Part shown: positions 1-7,848 of the stretch, piece by piece
Layout of the letters: every line of letters starts with the position of its first letter
Position numbering within the stretch: position 1 is the stretch's first letter
Assembly (NCBI GenBank): GCA_017442445.1
Contig: JAFRZS010000272.1
Coordinates: 1 to 16,554 of the forward strand
Length of the DNA: 16,554 bases
Direction: 5' to 3'
DNA from: Clostridia bacterium
GTDB taxonomy: Bacteria > Bacillota > Clostridia > Oscillospirales > Acutalibacteraceae
The notes under the pieces: generated by a model
What the model was told of the DNA's origin: nothing
What the model saw: the letters and a program-made list of their open reading frames with translations, nothing else
The model's database searches: none
Translations under genes and position numbers: made by a program

Positions 1-1
1 A

Positions 2-109
2 GGCGGTATGGCTTTCGGAACCAGTTGTGCTTCTGCCCGAGAAGTGATAAAAGAAGTTAGAAAGGCATACAAAAAACACCTGATGGTGAAATTATCTCCC
101 AATGTGACC
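2..109 (+). pseudogene. pyrD: Dihydroorotate dehydrogenase (class 1B) internal fragment
   Basis: The reading frame from the window edge begins GGMAFGTS and runs to VKLSPNVT. These are hallmark segments of class 1B dihydroorotate dehydrogenase, the FMN enzyme of pyrimidine synthesis. The matching part is only about 36 residues. After the Thr at 107-109 the expected continuation (usually D-I-...) is lost and the frame runs on as antisense of the sortase gene to a stop at 245-247. The 5' part lies outside the window, so I cannot tell whether the upstream gene is whole. The 3' half is certainly absent here. It overlaps the last codons of the convergent sortase gene (stop at 92-94), so the two homologies meet at about 92-110. 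This is either a real rearrangement or an assembly chimera. Confidence 0.72.
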
Positions 110-964
110 ACCCTTAACTGTCCAGACAACAATGAGACCGCCGAAAAGCGGCAATGCTATAAACGGTACAATCAGCATAGAATCAACTGCCGAAGCATCT
201 GCTGTAACATTTATATTTGTTTTGTATACTGTATCAATTCGCTTTGAACGGATAAGAAGTCTGTGAGTATTGATACCGTAAGGAGTACATGTCATAAGAG
301 TAACATAGTCCTTGCCCTCAACTGTCAGAAGCTTATCAATCTGATCAGGCTCAACAATAAAAATCTTTTCAACCTGATATGTCAGAATTTCATCAAGAAT
401 AGTAATTGTAAAGGTATCACCAATCACAAGTTTATCAAGTTCACTGAAAAGCTTTGCCGACGGCAGACCTCTGTGGGCAGAAAGTACAGAGTGTCTGCCT
501 TCTCCGCCTATGGGAATGCTTGAACCTTCAAGATGACCGACGGCTGTGTTAAGAACTTCATCACTTGTGCCGTGATAAATAGGTAACTGTACCTTTATCT
601 TTTCTATAGTGATATAACCCATCATTCCGTTGCCGTTGATATCAAGTGTGGATTTATAGAGACTGTCAAGCTCTTTATAGCCGAGAAAGGGAAAGTCCAT
701 CCTACTGAGTTTTTTGTTGTATTCTTCGGCTTTTTTGAAATGATCCGAAAAATCCTCAGGTGCAAGGTCTTCAATCAACTTATCGTAATTCATAATAGCC
801 TGAGACTGTCTTTTTTCATTCCAGAAATCACTTAAAGTCGGATAAAGCAAAACACTTAATCCGACAAAAAATATAGCCACCAACAAAATGGTAGATGTCA
901 GACCTTGTTTTTTCTTTTTAACTTTTTTCTTGGTTGCCTTTGTTTTTGTTTTATTCTCTTCCAT
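92..964 (-). CDS. Class C (pilus-polymerising) sortase
   Basis: Membrane transpeptidase of about 290 residues that would cleave the FPETG/IPETG signals of the two upstream pilins and join subunits by isopeptide bonds. Counting from the chosen ATG at 964, there is a Lys-rich cytoplasmic start, a TM helix at about 24-42, catalytic His164 (LSAHRG), Cys226 (TLMTCTPYG) and Arg235 (THRLL), then a second TM near the C-terminus as in class C enzymes. The usual class C lid motif DPF/DPW is not exact: the equivalent region reads DFPF at about 90-93. The start at 964 (MEENKTK) is preferred over the upstream in-frame codon at 1003 because a purine-rich AAGAGA lies about 8 nt before it. It is the last gene of the pilus operon. 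Its final residues after the TM (KGGHIGR) are encoded by antisense pyrD sequence, so the native tail has been replaced. Confidence 0.93.
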   Translation of the reverse strand: MEENKTKTKATKKKVKKKKQGLTSTILLVAIFFVGLSVLLYPTLSDFWNEKRQSQAIMNYDKLIEDLAPEDFSDHFKKAEEYNKKLSRMDFPFLGYKELDSLYKSTLDINGNGMMGYITIEKIKVQLPIYHGTSDEVLNTAVGHLEGSSIPIGGEGRHSVLSAHRGLPSAKLFSELDKLVIGDTFTITILDEILTYQVEKIFIVEPDQIDKLLTVEGKDYVTLMTCTPYGINTHRLLIRSKRIDTVYKTNINVTADASAVDSMLIVPFIALPLFGGLIVVWTVKGGHIGR

Positions 965-1041
965 AATAAATCTCTTAATTTTTAAAATTCTCAACGCAAT
1001 CACTGAAAATCAGTAACAGCGGTCAGAATTTTAAGGTGTTA

Positions 1042-1070
1042 CCCCTACCGACAAAAAATGTCGGCAGGGG
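1042..1070 (-). other. Strong intercistronic hairpin between backbone pilin and sortase genes
   Basis: Twelve-pair stem with a 5-nt loop. In minus-strand RNA all 12 positions pair (one G-U). In plus-strand RNA the same position is an A-C mismatch, which suggests the minus transcript is the functional one. The run of eight T at 1072-1079 lies on the plus-strand side, so for the pilus mRNA the hairpin has no trailing U-tract and should not be an efficient intrinsic terminator. Inference: it protects the 3' end of the pilin message or partly attenuates sortase expression. If it works on the plus strand it would be an ordinary terminator, but no intact plus-strand gene leads into it. Confidence 0.6.
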
Positions 1071-1091
1071 ATTTTTTTTCATTGTCAGCTA

Positions 1092-1178
1092 TTAACTGTC
1101 CGAACCTTCGGATTCATCTGAATCTGTTGATTCGCCCGACTCTGCCGATTCATCAGAATCGTCTGATTCTTGATTCCT
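1092..1178 (-). other. In-frame Ser/Asp/Glu-rich extension downstream of the pilin stop
   Basis: Directly after the TGA of the backbone pilin (1179-1181) the same frame stays open for 28 codons to a TAA at 1092-1094. The codons read R-N-Q followed by a run made almost only of Ser, Asp, Glu and a few Gly/Ala/Thr. There is no internal start codon or separate ribosome binding site. It could be a former pilin tail cut off by a nonsense change, a readthrough extension, or a low-complexity DNA tract: the GATTC/GAATC units are nearly palindromic, so the opposite strand also reads as Ser/Asp-rich. Confidence 0.5.
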
Positions 1179-2675
1179 TCAAGCAGCTGTAGCCATTCTC
1201 TTCTTTGAAACAAGAATTACTGCAGCAGCAAGCATAATAGCGATACCAACAACTGTGAAGATAGTTGTACCGATTCCGCCTGTTTCGGGGAAGAGGCCGC
1301 CTGTCTTATTTTCTACTTCGATTGTTGTGGGCTCTACTTCTGTTTCTACATCGTCAATTGTTTCAACGAAGTGATATGTAGCTGTGAGGTTATCATAGTT
1401 ATAGTCACTGCCGATAACTACGTCGATGTTTGCAGCAAGCTTGTTATAACCGTCGGGAGCATCTGTTTCTTCAAGTTCATACTTGCCTTCGTCAAGACCG
1501 ATGATGAAGAACTTACCTGTTGTATCTGTTGTGATGTCTGCTGTACCTTCTGAATCAACAACATATGTGGGGAATTCTGTGCCGTCAACCTTTGAGAACT
1601 TGATTACTTCGCCGTTAGCGTTAAGAAGGTTAAATGTTGCGCCAGCAAGAGGAGTCTTGCTTTCGCCGTCCATTGTGAACTTGAAGATGTCGATCTTCCA
1701 TGTGTATGTTGTTGTTTTGTGTTCGTCTGTTTCCCAAGTGCTGTCTTCACCGTATGAAAGGTAAACAGTGTTGTCGTTACCGTCAACAACTACGTTAGCA
1801 TTTTCGTTAAGTGTTGCAGAATAGTAAACTGTGAATGTTGTACCGAGTGCAAGACCTTCGATGAAGCTGTTTTCGAAAACAACGTCAAATGTATGACCGT
1901 CATCTGTTTTGTTGTCAGTTTCATCATAAACTACTGTGTAGTTAGCTGCGTCAACAACTGTACCGTCAGCAAGTTTAACAACTACATCGTTGTTGAATGT
2001 AAGACCGTCTTCCATTGTATCGTGCATTACATAGTTTGTAGCACCAACACCAACTGTGATTGTTGATTTGTAATCAACCTTCTGACCGATGTCAGCATCG
2101 TTAACTGTGTTCCAGCCGTAATTTGCTTCAGCTTTTTCACTTAAGCTGTCTTCCTGAACGAGCTTGTCGATGTCAGGCTGAGAGTTCTTTTCTGTTGCTG
2201 TGAAGTCAGAGTTTGTGTTTGTGAGAGCACAGAGAGTACCGAGTGATGTGTCGATTGCATAGTAACCGAGATCAAGGTTTGCAAACTCAACTGTTGTGCC
2301 GTTAGCTGTAGCTGTTTTTGTTGCATCGATGCCGTTCTTGTCAGCATAAGCGATAGCAGCTTTTGCAAGAGCCTGGTCAACAGAATCAATATCTTTTTTG
2401 AGTGAAACTGTTGTCTGGTCTGCGTTTGTAACTACTGTGAAGAAGTTTGTTGCGGGTTCTTCTGCAAAGAAATCTGCCCAACCGTCAACGATTGTGTAGA
2501 TACCTTTGTCGCCTGTTGCGTTTGAGGGAGCGAAGTCGAGCATTTTGTAAACTTCGTAGTCAGCTCCGTCAACTGCGTTTGTGATTGTGATTGTGCCGTT
2601 GCCTGCTGCGAGAGCGAGTGTTCCCATTGAGAGAACGATGGCGATTGCCATTAAAACTGCAAATAATTTTTTCAT
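1179..2675 (-). CDS. Backbone (major) pilin, SpaA/D2 type, FPETG-anchored
   Basis: Secreted pilus shaft subunit of 498 residues. It has a signal peptide (MKKLFAVLMA..., cleavage near ALAA, residue 24), an N-terminal domain, a fimbrial isopeptide D2 domain (about 165-315), a C-terminal SpaA-like domain (about 327-456) with the E-box YELEETDAPDGY at 399-410, sorting signal FPETG at 462-466, TM 469-489 and a KKR tail. By family analogy the intramolecular isopeptide pairs would be Lys171-Asn302 (D2) and Lys332-Asn456 (SpaA domain). The classic pilin motif VYPK is absent. The position just before D2 reads TEKN (Lys163), which I infer supplies the linking lysine. The start is supported by AAAGGAAG 8 nt upstream. 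It follows the large tip protein after 89 bp and precedes the sortase. An in-frame acidic tail lies behind its TGA stop. Confidence 0.93.
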   Translation of the reverse strand: MKKLFAVLMAIAIVLSMGTLALAAGNGTITITNAVDGADYEVYKMLDFAPSNATGDKGIYTIVDGWADFFAEEPATNFFTVVTNADQTTVSLKKDIDSVDQALAKAAIAYADKNGIDATKTATANGTTVEFANLDLGYYAIDTSLGTLCALTNTNSDFTATEKNSQPDIDKLVQEDSLSEKAEANYGWNTVNDADIGQKVDYKSTITVGVGATNYVMHDTMEDGLTFNNDVVVKLADGTVVDAANYTVVYDETDNKTDDGHTFDVVFENSFIEGLALGTTFTVYYSATLNENANVVVDGNDNTVYLSYGEDSTWETDEHKTTTYTWKIDIFKFTMDGESKTPLAGATFNLLNANGEVIKFSKVDGTEFPTYVVDSEGTADITTDTTGKFFIIGLDEGKYELEETDAPDGYNKLAANIDVVIGSDYNYDNLTATYHFVETIDDVETEVEPTTIEVENKTGGLFPETGGIGTTIFTVVGIAIMLAAAVILVSKKRMATAA

Positions 2676-2764
2676 TTTTTTACTTCCTTTCTTTTTTTAA
2701 TTTGCAATTTTTTTACCTTGTTTGTTTTCTCCATCGCAAACGAAATTTTGTTTTGTTCAGGAGA

Positions 2765-5700
2765 TTAATGATTTAACCTCCTTTCTCGTTTACGACGAAT
2801 AAAACTATACAAAATCGGAAGAGCCAGAAGGCTGATACCGATTGTTGCCGTGAATAGAGGAGTGATTCCTCCGGTTTCGGGGATAAGAAAACTTCCGTTG
2901 AAGTTTTCTATCGGTATAATAGTTGTATAGACGGGATATGTGCCGCCTTCTTCTGCTTGGTAGAAGTAGAAATAAACGGGTTCTGATAATAATTCGTATC
3001 CTTCAGGTGCTATATATTCAACCAAAGCATAAGTAGTAGATACAGTCAGGAACTGAGATTCGATATTAACATATCCGTTTTCGTCAGTTGTATATATACC
3101 GATGTACTTGAGGGTTCTGCCCTTTTCGGATTTAATGCTGACAGGTACTCCGTCAGGCGGTGTTGCGTCAGGGTCACCCATAAGTCCGTAAAGCAGGAAT
3201 GTTGCATTGGGTAGGGGTGCATCAGTTATACCGTCAAGCTTAAGAAGTGTTATTTCGTGGTTTGAACCCGAAGCATCACCTGAATGGTGTTCAACTCTGA
3301 AAATCTTATTGATGACATCTGAAATTTCGTCTTTACCGTTAAGATTAACGGTATTCTTAACCGAAACCTGACCGCTTTCTGTTATAAGTGTTGTATATTC
3401 GATTATAACATGGAGATTATCAGGTACCTTAAAGGTCAGAGTGTTGATATTCGGGTGATAAATAACCTCGCAAGTATATTCGCTTTCGGGTGAATCGAAG
3501 TAAATCCATTCGTGATTCATATCAGTATGGTATTTCAGCTTAATCGATTCCCAATAAATAGACAGGTTATCTGACATTGCGTCCTCAACGGTCAGAATAT
3601 CAGACAGCGGGTCAATATCCAACGCACCGCGGTTTACATGAATCTGGAAGTCAAGCTTCGTTTCGTCCTGTTGTGCATGTTTGTGAATAAGACCTGTTTC
3701 AAATGTGGATGTGATAGTGGCAGGTCCTGATGAACCGTCGTTGTCCCATGTAATTTCTGCTGTATTATCGAGCTCAAAGTGAGAATGTTCCGTTGTCAGG
3801 CGGTGTTCGTCTTTCAGTTTAAGCTGATATGTAAACACATACTGTCCGCCGGCGTCAGCCCAATGATAATAGTTTCTGAAGTCCGGAACATTGGAAAAAC
3901 CGTTCCAACCGTAAGCATCAGCTTCCTCGTTGTAATCATAGAATACCAATTCTCTTGATGAAGCTTCAATGGTGTTGCCGTTTGCTGTTCCTTTGTATTG
4001 GAATTTAACAAGCCACAAATCTTTTTGCCAGGGGGAGTAACATGTTACGATGAGTGAATCCTGTACATATTCAAGCTTTTCGTCAAAGGTATCTGTAAAC
4101 CAAGCCATATCAATCGCATTGGTGAGGTAACCGTCACTACCGCCTGAACCGGGAATTGTGTTGTTGAATGTAACGGTGTAATCTATAATACCTTCTTCGT
4201 GAACCACAGACTTTTTGGTTATTGTCGGTGCGTATTCATAGTTTGTAGTACCTGTACCGCTGACATACTCTGTGTAGTTGAGGTAGGCTTCGTTTGCGAA
4301 TTTATAACCCTCAAGAAGTACATCTTCAAGAGTTTTATCACCGTTCAACTTGCCTTCCCAGTTGGTACCCGTCGCTGCGTCAAACGGGATTTTATATGTA
4401 ATGGTGAGTGTTGAATCTTCGGCAAGTGTCCATTTTGAATCGCTGTAATTGGGTGTTGCCGTATTGAAAAAAACATTGAAGGTGTGCTCTAAATCGCCCT
4501 CGGAGGGTGCTACGAGAATGAAAGTGTTTTCTATCGGTCCGCCTTCAACATAGGGTGTGAAGTTTACGGTCTGTCCGCTTTCGGTTACTGCAGTGATAAC
4601 CATATCCTGAGGGACGTTTTCAACATAAAGGTATCCTTCGTTGTTTTCATTGTAGCCCCAGAATGCCGCAAGGTCAGTGAGATAGAAATGCCCCCAATCC
4701 TTTATAACCGAGGGGATATCTGCCTCAATGGTGAAATAAACAAACTCACCGTCATTACCTCTTGCACTTTTGTGTACATGAGGAACAAATCCTACAACAT
4801 CGGCAGAACCGTTAACCTGTTCTTCCTTTCCGTTGATTGTAACTTTAGCATAGTTTTCGTAACTTTTAACTTCGTCGTCGCCGAGATCTTCAAAGGTCGT
4901 GTAATAAGTTATTGCACAAGAGTGACAATCGGGAAGAGGGAATGTCATCGTGCTGCCGTTGATTGTAACATCGTTCCAGTTTATATATGCATCTGAAAGC
5001 CTGTTACCCCATTCGTCATAACGTTTGACCAATATAGGTTGGTTTTTATAATAAGCCAGTCCGTCGCCGATCGTATCAACAAGGACTTCGCCCTGAAGAT
5101 TAGTGTCTGATTTTCTGATTTCGATTTCCCACTTAATAACGGAAACGGGGTTGCCGTCAGCATCATCAATAACAGCTTGTTTACCCTCTTTGTCCATCTT
5201 GTCAAGCTCTACTACTAACCAGTCATGAGACCAGACATAAACAGGATTGCCGTTATAGTCTTTACCTGTTGAGTCAAGACCGTTCCACATATCAACCGTT
5301 TCGTTGCCGAGCATATAGTCATGGATTGATGTTTGATATTTGATAAGGAAACCGTTACCTGCAGAGAACGCCGGGAAACCGGAAAGACTGAATCCGCCCG
5401 ATGCACCTGCATTGTGCTGAGGATGGTTGGAGATTGTCGGTTGAGGATTAAGTATATTTCCGTCAAGATCGGTTACTACGATTGTATCGCGGAGTGCGTA
5501 ATGGTTTTCCCAGATCTGGTCATCAATAACTAAATCTCTTACAACACCGTGAATAGCTTCAACCCTGATGGTGTATTCCAGTGTGTTGTTTTTGTTATCG
5601 TAAATTCCGTGAGTCTTGGTAACGGACATTGAAGCACTGCCGTCAAGAAGGAAATCAATATTTATATCATCATTGAAATCAATTTCAATGTCACCGCTAT

Positions 5701-7138
5701 CAGTAATGTGGTCAATAGAACCGCCAAACTCAATGGAGAAGTCAATGTTTGAGAATTCATCAAGGAAATTAAGACCGCTTGCATTTTCGTAGAACTTTAC
5801 TCGAAGAAGTCCGTTTTCGTCAACAAAATATTCACCAACATCTTTAACGGTACCTTCTTCGGTTTTTGCTGAAATCGGATGCCAACTGTCAAACCGATTG
5901 CAGTGAATATATTCAGGGATGTGGTATGTAAGATAGCCGTCTTCGTTGGGTCTGAACTGAATCCATTCTTCACCCCAGTTAATTTCACAGAATTCAAGAG
6001 AAATAGAGTAGTCTTCACCGATATAAACTGTGGAGCCGTTTGTTAAAACATTACCGTTTATGTCCTTGATAACAACATTAACAAGCTCGTTTTCAAGGTG
6101 AGAGGTGTAAGTGATTCTGTGGTTTTCGTCGTCATAATCAGATACCGTTTCAATCAAAAGATTGTCGTCACTTTCACTCTGAGGTACAAAAACAAATTCC
6201 TGAGGTTCAAGACTTCTGAATTTTTTGAAAGTCAGTCCTGGGTCAGATCCTTTTGGTATATAGCGATTGACCGTGCCTGTATATTCTATCGTTTTTGTAT
6301 CGTTATCCTGATTGTCTGATTTTGAAAGATCTTTTGCATAGTAGAGTTCGTGTGTTCTGCCGTAACCTAAAACCTTATCTGTGTTTTCGTAGATGACATT
6401 CTTTACCTCGCCGTCAACATCGCCTTCAATTACAATGAGGTATTTGTCACTGTGGTAAATTGCGATGCCGACACGGTCTGCCTTATTATCAGAGTCTGTG
6501 TCGAAAAATACGAGATCGCCTCCCGAACAGGTGTATTTATCGTCGGCGGGGGAGTAAAGATGCTTTTCCTGCCATGCTGACTGCATGTTTTCGACCGAGG
6601 CACTTTCTAAAGTGTGGCAATTGTTTATGTTAGCATAATCAAGACAGAATGAAACAAATGTCGCATTCCAATAACCGTAGGGGTTTCCGTACCATTCGCC
6701 GTAGCGGGTGTAATTGTGTTTAACGGCATATGCGTCATATTTGTAGTTTTGTAAACTTTCTTTATAACCTACCTGAGAAGATGCGATTGAAACAAGATTT
6801 TTCGCAACATCGTTTGTGATGGTTACATTCTCAAACGATGCGGTCCATTCTTTTGCTGTTTCCACATCAGCTGTCTGGTCGGGGAAGCATTGGGACGAAT
6901 GTTTGTGTTCAGGTGTTGAACAGGTGAGAATGCTGTCGCTGTAACATTGTGCGCTGTGCGTGTGTTCTTCAAGTTCGCAAAGTGCATCGCTTGTTACGGT
7001 TATACCGACAAGCTTCAGACACCAGAAGACGATAATTGTAATGAGAACAGCAACAAGCGGAAAGAGAAACAGTATATTCTTGTTTCTTATTCTGAACAGC
7101 CTGTGTTCTTTCAGGTATTCTTTATTGACACCGGACAA
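2765..7138 (-). CDS. Large tip/minor pilin with degenerate CHAP-like domain, IPETG-anchored
   Basis: Surface protein of 1457 residues. It has an N-terminal membrane/export segment at about 22-48. Two Cys-His units follow (C54, H59, H61, C65; then C73, H78, H80, C84), of the kind seen in clostridial adhesins and possibly metal-binding. A CHAP-like region spans about 109-262, then a long array of beta-rich pilin/adhesin domains to about 1290. A SpaA-like domain (about 1295-1415, Lys in LLKLDG, E-box-like YALVEYIAPEGY), IPETG at 1419-1423, TM and RRKRERR tail end the protein. Related proteins carry CHAP with W-C-A and D-H-V-G. Here these read W-N-A (Asn158) and D-R-V-G (Arg222), so the domain should be inactive and perhaps serves as a wall-glycan binder. 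The start is TTG, chosen because GGAAGGGGG sits 7 nt before it. Tip position in the fibre is inferred from size and gene order. Confidence 0.88.
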   Translation of the reverse strand: MSGVNKEYLKEHRLFRIRNKNILFLFPLVAVLITIIVFWCLKLVGITVTSDALCELEEHTHSAQCYSDSILTCSTPEHKHSSQCFPDQTADVETAKEWTASFENVTITNDVAKNLVSIASSQVGYKESLQNYKYDAYAVKHNYTRYGEWYGNPYGYWNATFVSFCLDYANINNCHTLESASVENMQSAWQEKHLYSPADDKYTCSGGDLVFFDTDSDNKADRVGIAIYHSDKYLIVIEGDVDGEVKNVIYENTDKVLGYGRTHELYYAKDLSKSDNQDNDTKTIEYTGTVNRYIPKGSDPGLTFKKFRSLEPQEFVFVPQSESDDNLLIETVSDYDDENHRITYTSHLENELVNVVIKDINGNVLTNGSTVYIGEDYSISLEFCEINWGEEWIQFRPNEDGYLTYHIPEYIHCNRFDSWHPISAKTEEGTVKDVGEYFVDENGLLRVKFYENASGLNFLDEFSNIDFSIEFGGSIDHITDSGDIEIDFNDDINIDFLLDGSASMSVTKTHGIYDNKNNTLEYTIRVEAIHGVVRDLVIDDQIWENHYALRDTIVVTDLDGNILNPQPTISNHPQHNAGASGGFSLSGFPAFSAGNGFLIKYQTSIHDYMLGNETVDMWNGLDSTGKDYNGNPVYVWSHDWLVVELDKMDKEGKQAVIDDADGNPVSVIKWEIEIRKSDTNLQGEVLVDTIGDGLAYYKNQPILVKRYDEWGNRLSDAYINWNDVTINGSTMTFPLPDCHSCAITYYTTFEDLGDDEVKSYENYAKVTINGKEEQVNGSADVVGFVPHVHKSARGNDGEFVYFTIEADIPSVIKDWGHFYLTDLAAFWGYNENNEGYLYVENVPQDMVITAVTESGQTVNFTPYVEGGPIENTFILVAPSEGDLEHTFNVFFNTATPNYSDSKWTLAEDSTLTITYKIPFDAATGTNWEGKLNGDKTLEDVLLEGYKFANEAYLNYTEYVSGTGTTNYEYAPTITKKSVVHEEGIIDYTVTFNNTIPGSGGSDGYLTNAIDMAWFTDTFDEKLEYVQDSLIVTCYSPWQKDLWLVKFQYKGTANGNTIEASSRELVFYDYNEEADAYGWNGFSNVPDFRNYYHWADAGGQYVFTYQLKLKDEHRLTTEHSHFELDNTAEITWDNDGSSGPATITSTFETGLIHKHAQQDETKLDFQIHVNRGALDIDPLSDILTVEDAMSDNLSIYWESIKLKYHTDMNHEWIYFDSPESEYTCEVIYHPNINTLTFKVPDNLHVIIEYTTLITESGQVSVKNTVNLNGKDEISDVINKIFRVEHHSGDASGSNHEITLLKLDGITDAPLPNATFLLYGLMGDPDATPPDGVPVSIKSEKGRTLKYIGIYTTDENGYVNIESQFLTVSTTYALVEYIAPEGYELLSEPVYFYFYQAEEGGTYPVYTTIIPIENFNGSFLIPETGGITPLFTATIGISLLALPILYSFIRRKRERRLNH

Positions 7139-7145
7139 ATTATCG

Positions 7146-7154
7146 CCCCCTTCC
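7146..7154 (-). promoter_or_regulatory. Ribosome binding site supporting a TTG start
   Basis: GGAAGGGGG on the minus strand, 7 nt upstream of the TTG at 7136-7138. No in-frame ATG lies near the N-terminus, and the membrane segment begins about 20 residues after this TTG, so this site decides the start of the large pilin. Confidence 0.75.
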
Positions 7155-7171
7155 GATTTAGTGTTTAAAGA

Positions 7172-7804
7172 TTATTTCTGTTGACTCTCCTGACTCTCCT
7201 GATAATCATGGTAATCTATATCGCCTATTTTATTGAAGGGCCAGATTCTGAAGAAAATTTTGCCTACGATCTGTTCGGAGTTGACGAGCCCGACTACTGA
7301 GCTTCGGCTGTCAATTGATGTTGAACGGTGGTCGCCGAGAATAAAATAATGGTTGTCCGTTACGTTGACAGGGAAAGTGATATCACATTCACCGAGAGAT
7401 CTATCCAGAATATACGGTTCATCAAGTTGTTCTCCGTTGATATAAACGTAGCCTTCACTGTCAATGTTAACTGTGTCACCGGGTACACCGATTATGCGTT
7501 TGATAAGAAGCTTGTTCTGATATGAGAAACAGCATAACTGTCCTTTTTTTAGATTTGATGTTTTGATAAGTACAACGATTTCCTCATCGTTGAGAGTAGG
7601 TTCCATACTGCTTCCCTGAATTTGCAGAACAGGTAGTGCTAAAGTTGCAATCAAAACTGCAATCGCAGCCACAACAATCAAAGAGGAGAAAGTACTCTTT
7701 AAAACCTTTTTGTATTTCCTTGTGTATTTCTCCTTTGAAATTGCCGTTTCTATCTGATCAGCAGTCGGGAAACTTGTAAACTTAACCTTTTTTCTGAATG
7801 CCAT
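7172..7804 (-). CDS. Type I signal peptidase (S26) of the pilus operon
   Basis: Membrane serine protease of 210 residues that removes signal peptides from exported proteins, here probably the pilins. The cytoplasmic N-terminus (1-36) is followed by one TM (about 37-58). The catalytic Ser66 lies in GSSMEPTL and the general base Lys102 in LLIKRIIGVPGD. The GDHR-S-T-S-I-D-S-R segment (157-167) matches the conserved GDN-R-x-x-S-x-D-S-R box. Both catalytic residues are present, unlike some pilus-locus SipA-type proteins that have lost them. The C-terminus carries a short Q-E-S repeat (QESQESQQK) encoded by a duplicated 9-bp unit at 7183-7200. The ATG at 7804 directly follows an in-frame TAG, so no longer start is possible. 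GGAGG lies 12 nt upstream, rather far. The gene sits 44 bp after the coiled-coil gene and 33 bp before the tip gene. Confidence 0.94.
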   Translation of the reverse strand: MAFRKKVKFTSFPTADQIETAISKEKYTRKYKKVLKSTFSSLIVVAAIAVLIATLALPVLQIQGSSMEPTLNDEEIVVLIKTSNLKKGQLCCFSYQNKLLIKRIIGVPGDTVNIDSEGYVYINGEQLDEPYILDRSLGECDITFPVNVTDNHYFILGDHRSTSIDSRSSVVGLVNSEQIVGKIFFRIWPFNKIGDIDYHDYQESQESQQK

Positions 7805-7848
7805 CTACGATGTACGCCTCCAAAAGTGAATAGAAGATAAATGAAAGA

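Noticed and set aside
1072..1079. T-run after the 1042-1070 hairpin as a plus-strand terminator for a real gene
   Set aside because: No intact plus-strand gene lies upstream within the window; the pyrD frame ends at 247.
1179..1181. TGA at the pilin end recoded as an amino acid
   Set aside because: Another gene (stop at 7849-7851) ends naturally in TGA and Trp is encoded by TGG, so a global reassignment is unlikely; only local readthrough remains possible.
2672..2734. Small Lys-rich ORF (20 codons) whose TGA overlaps the backbone pilin ATG
   Set aside because: No ribosome binding site before its ATG, and its composition follows from the A-rich leader; likely chance.
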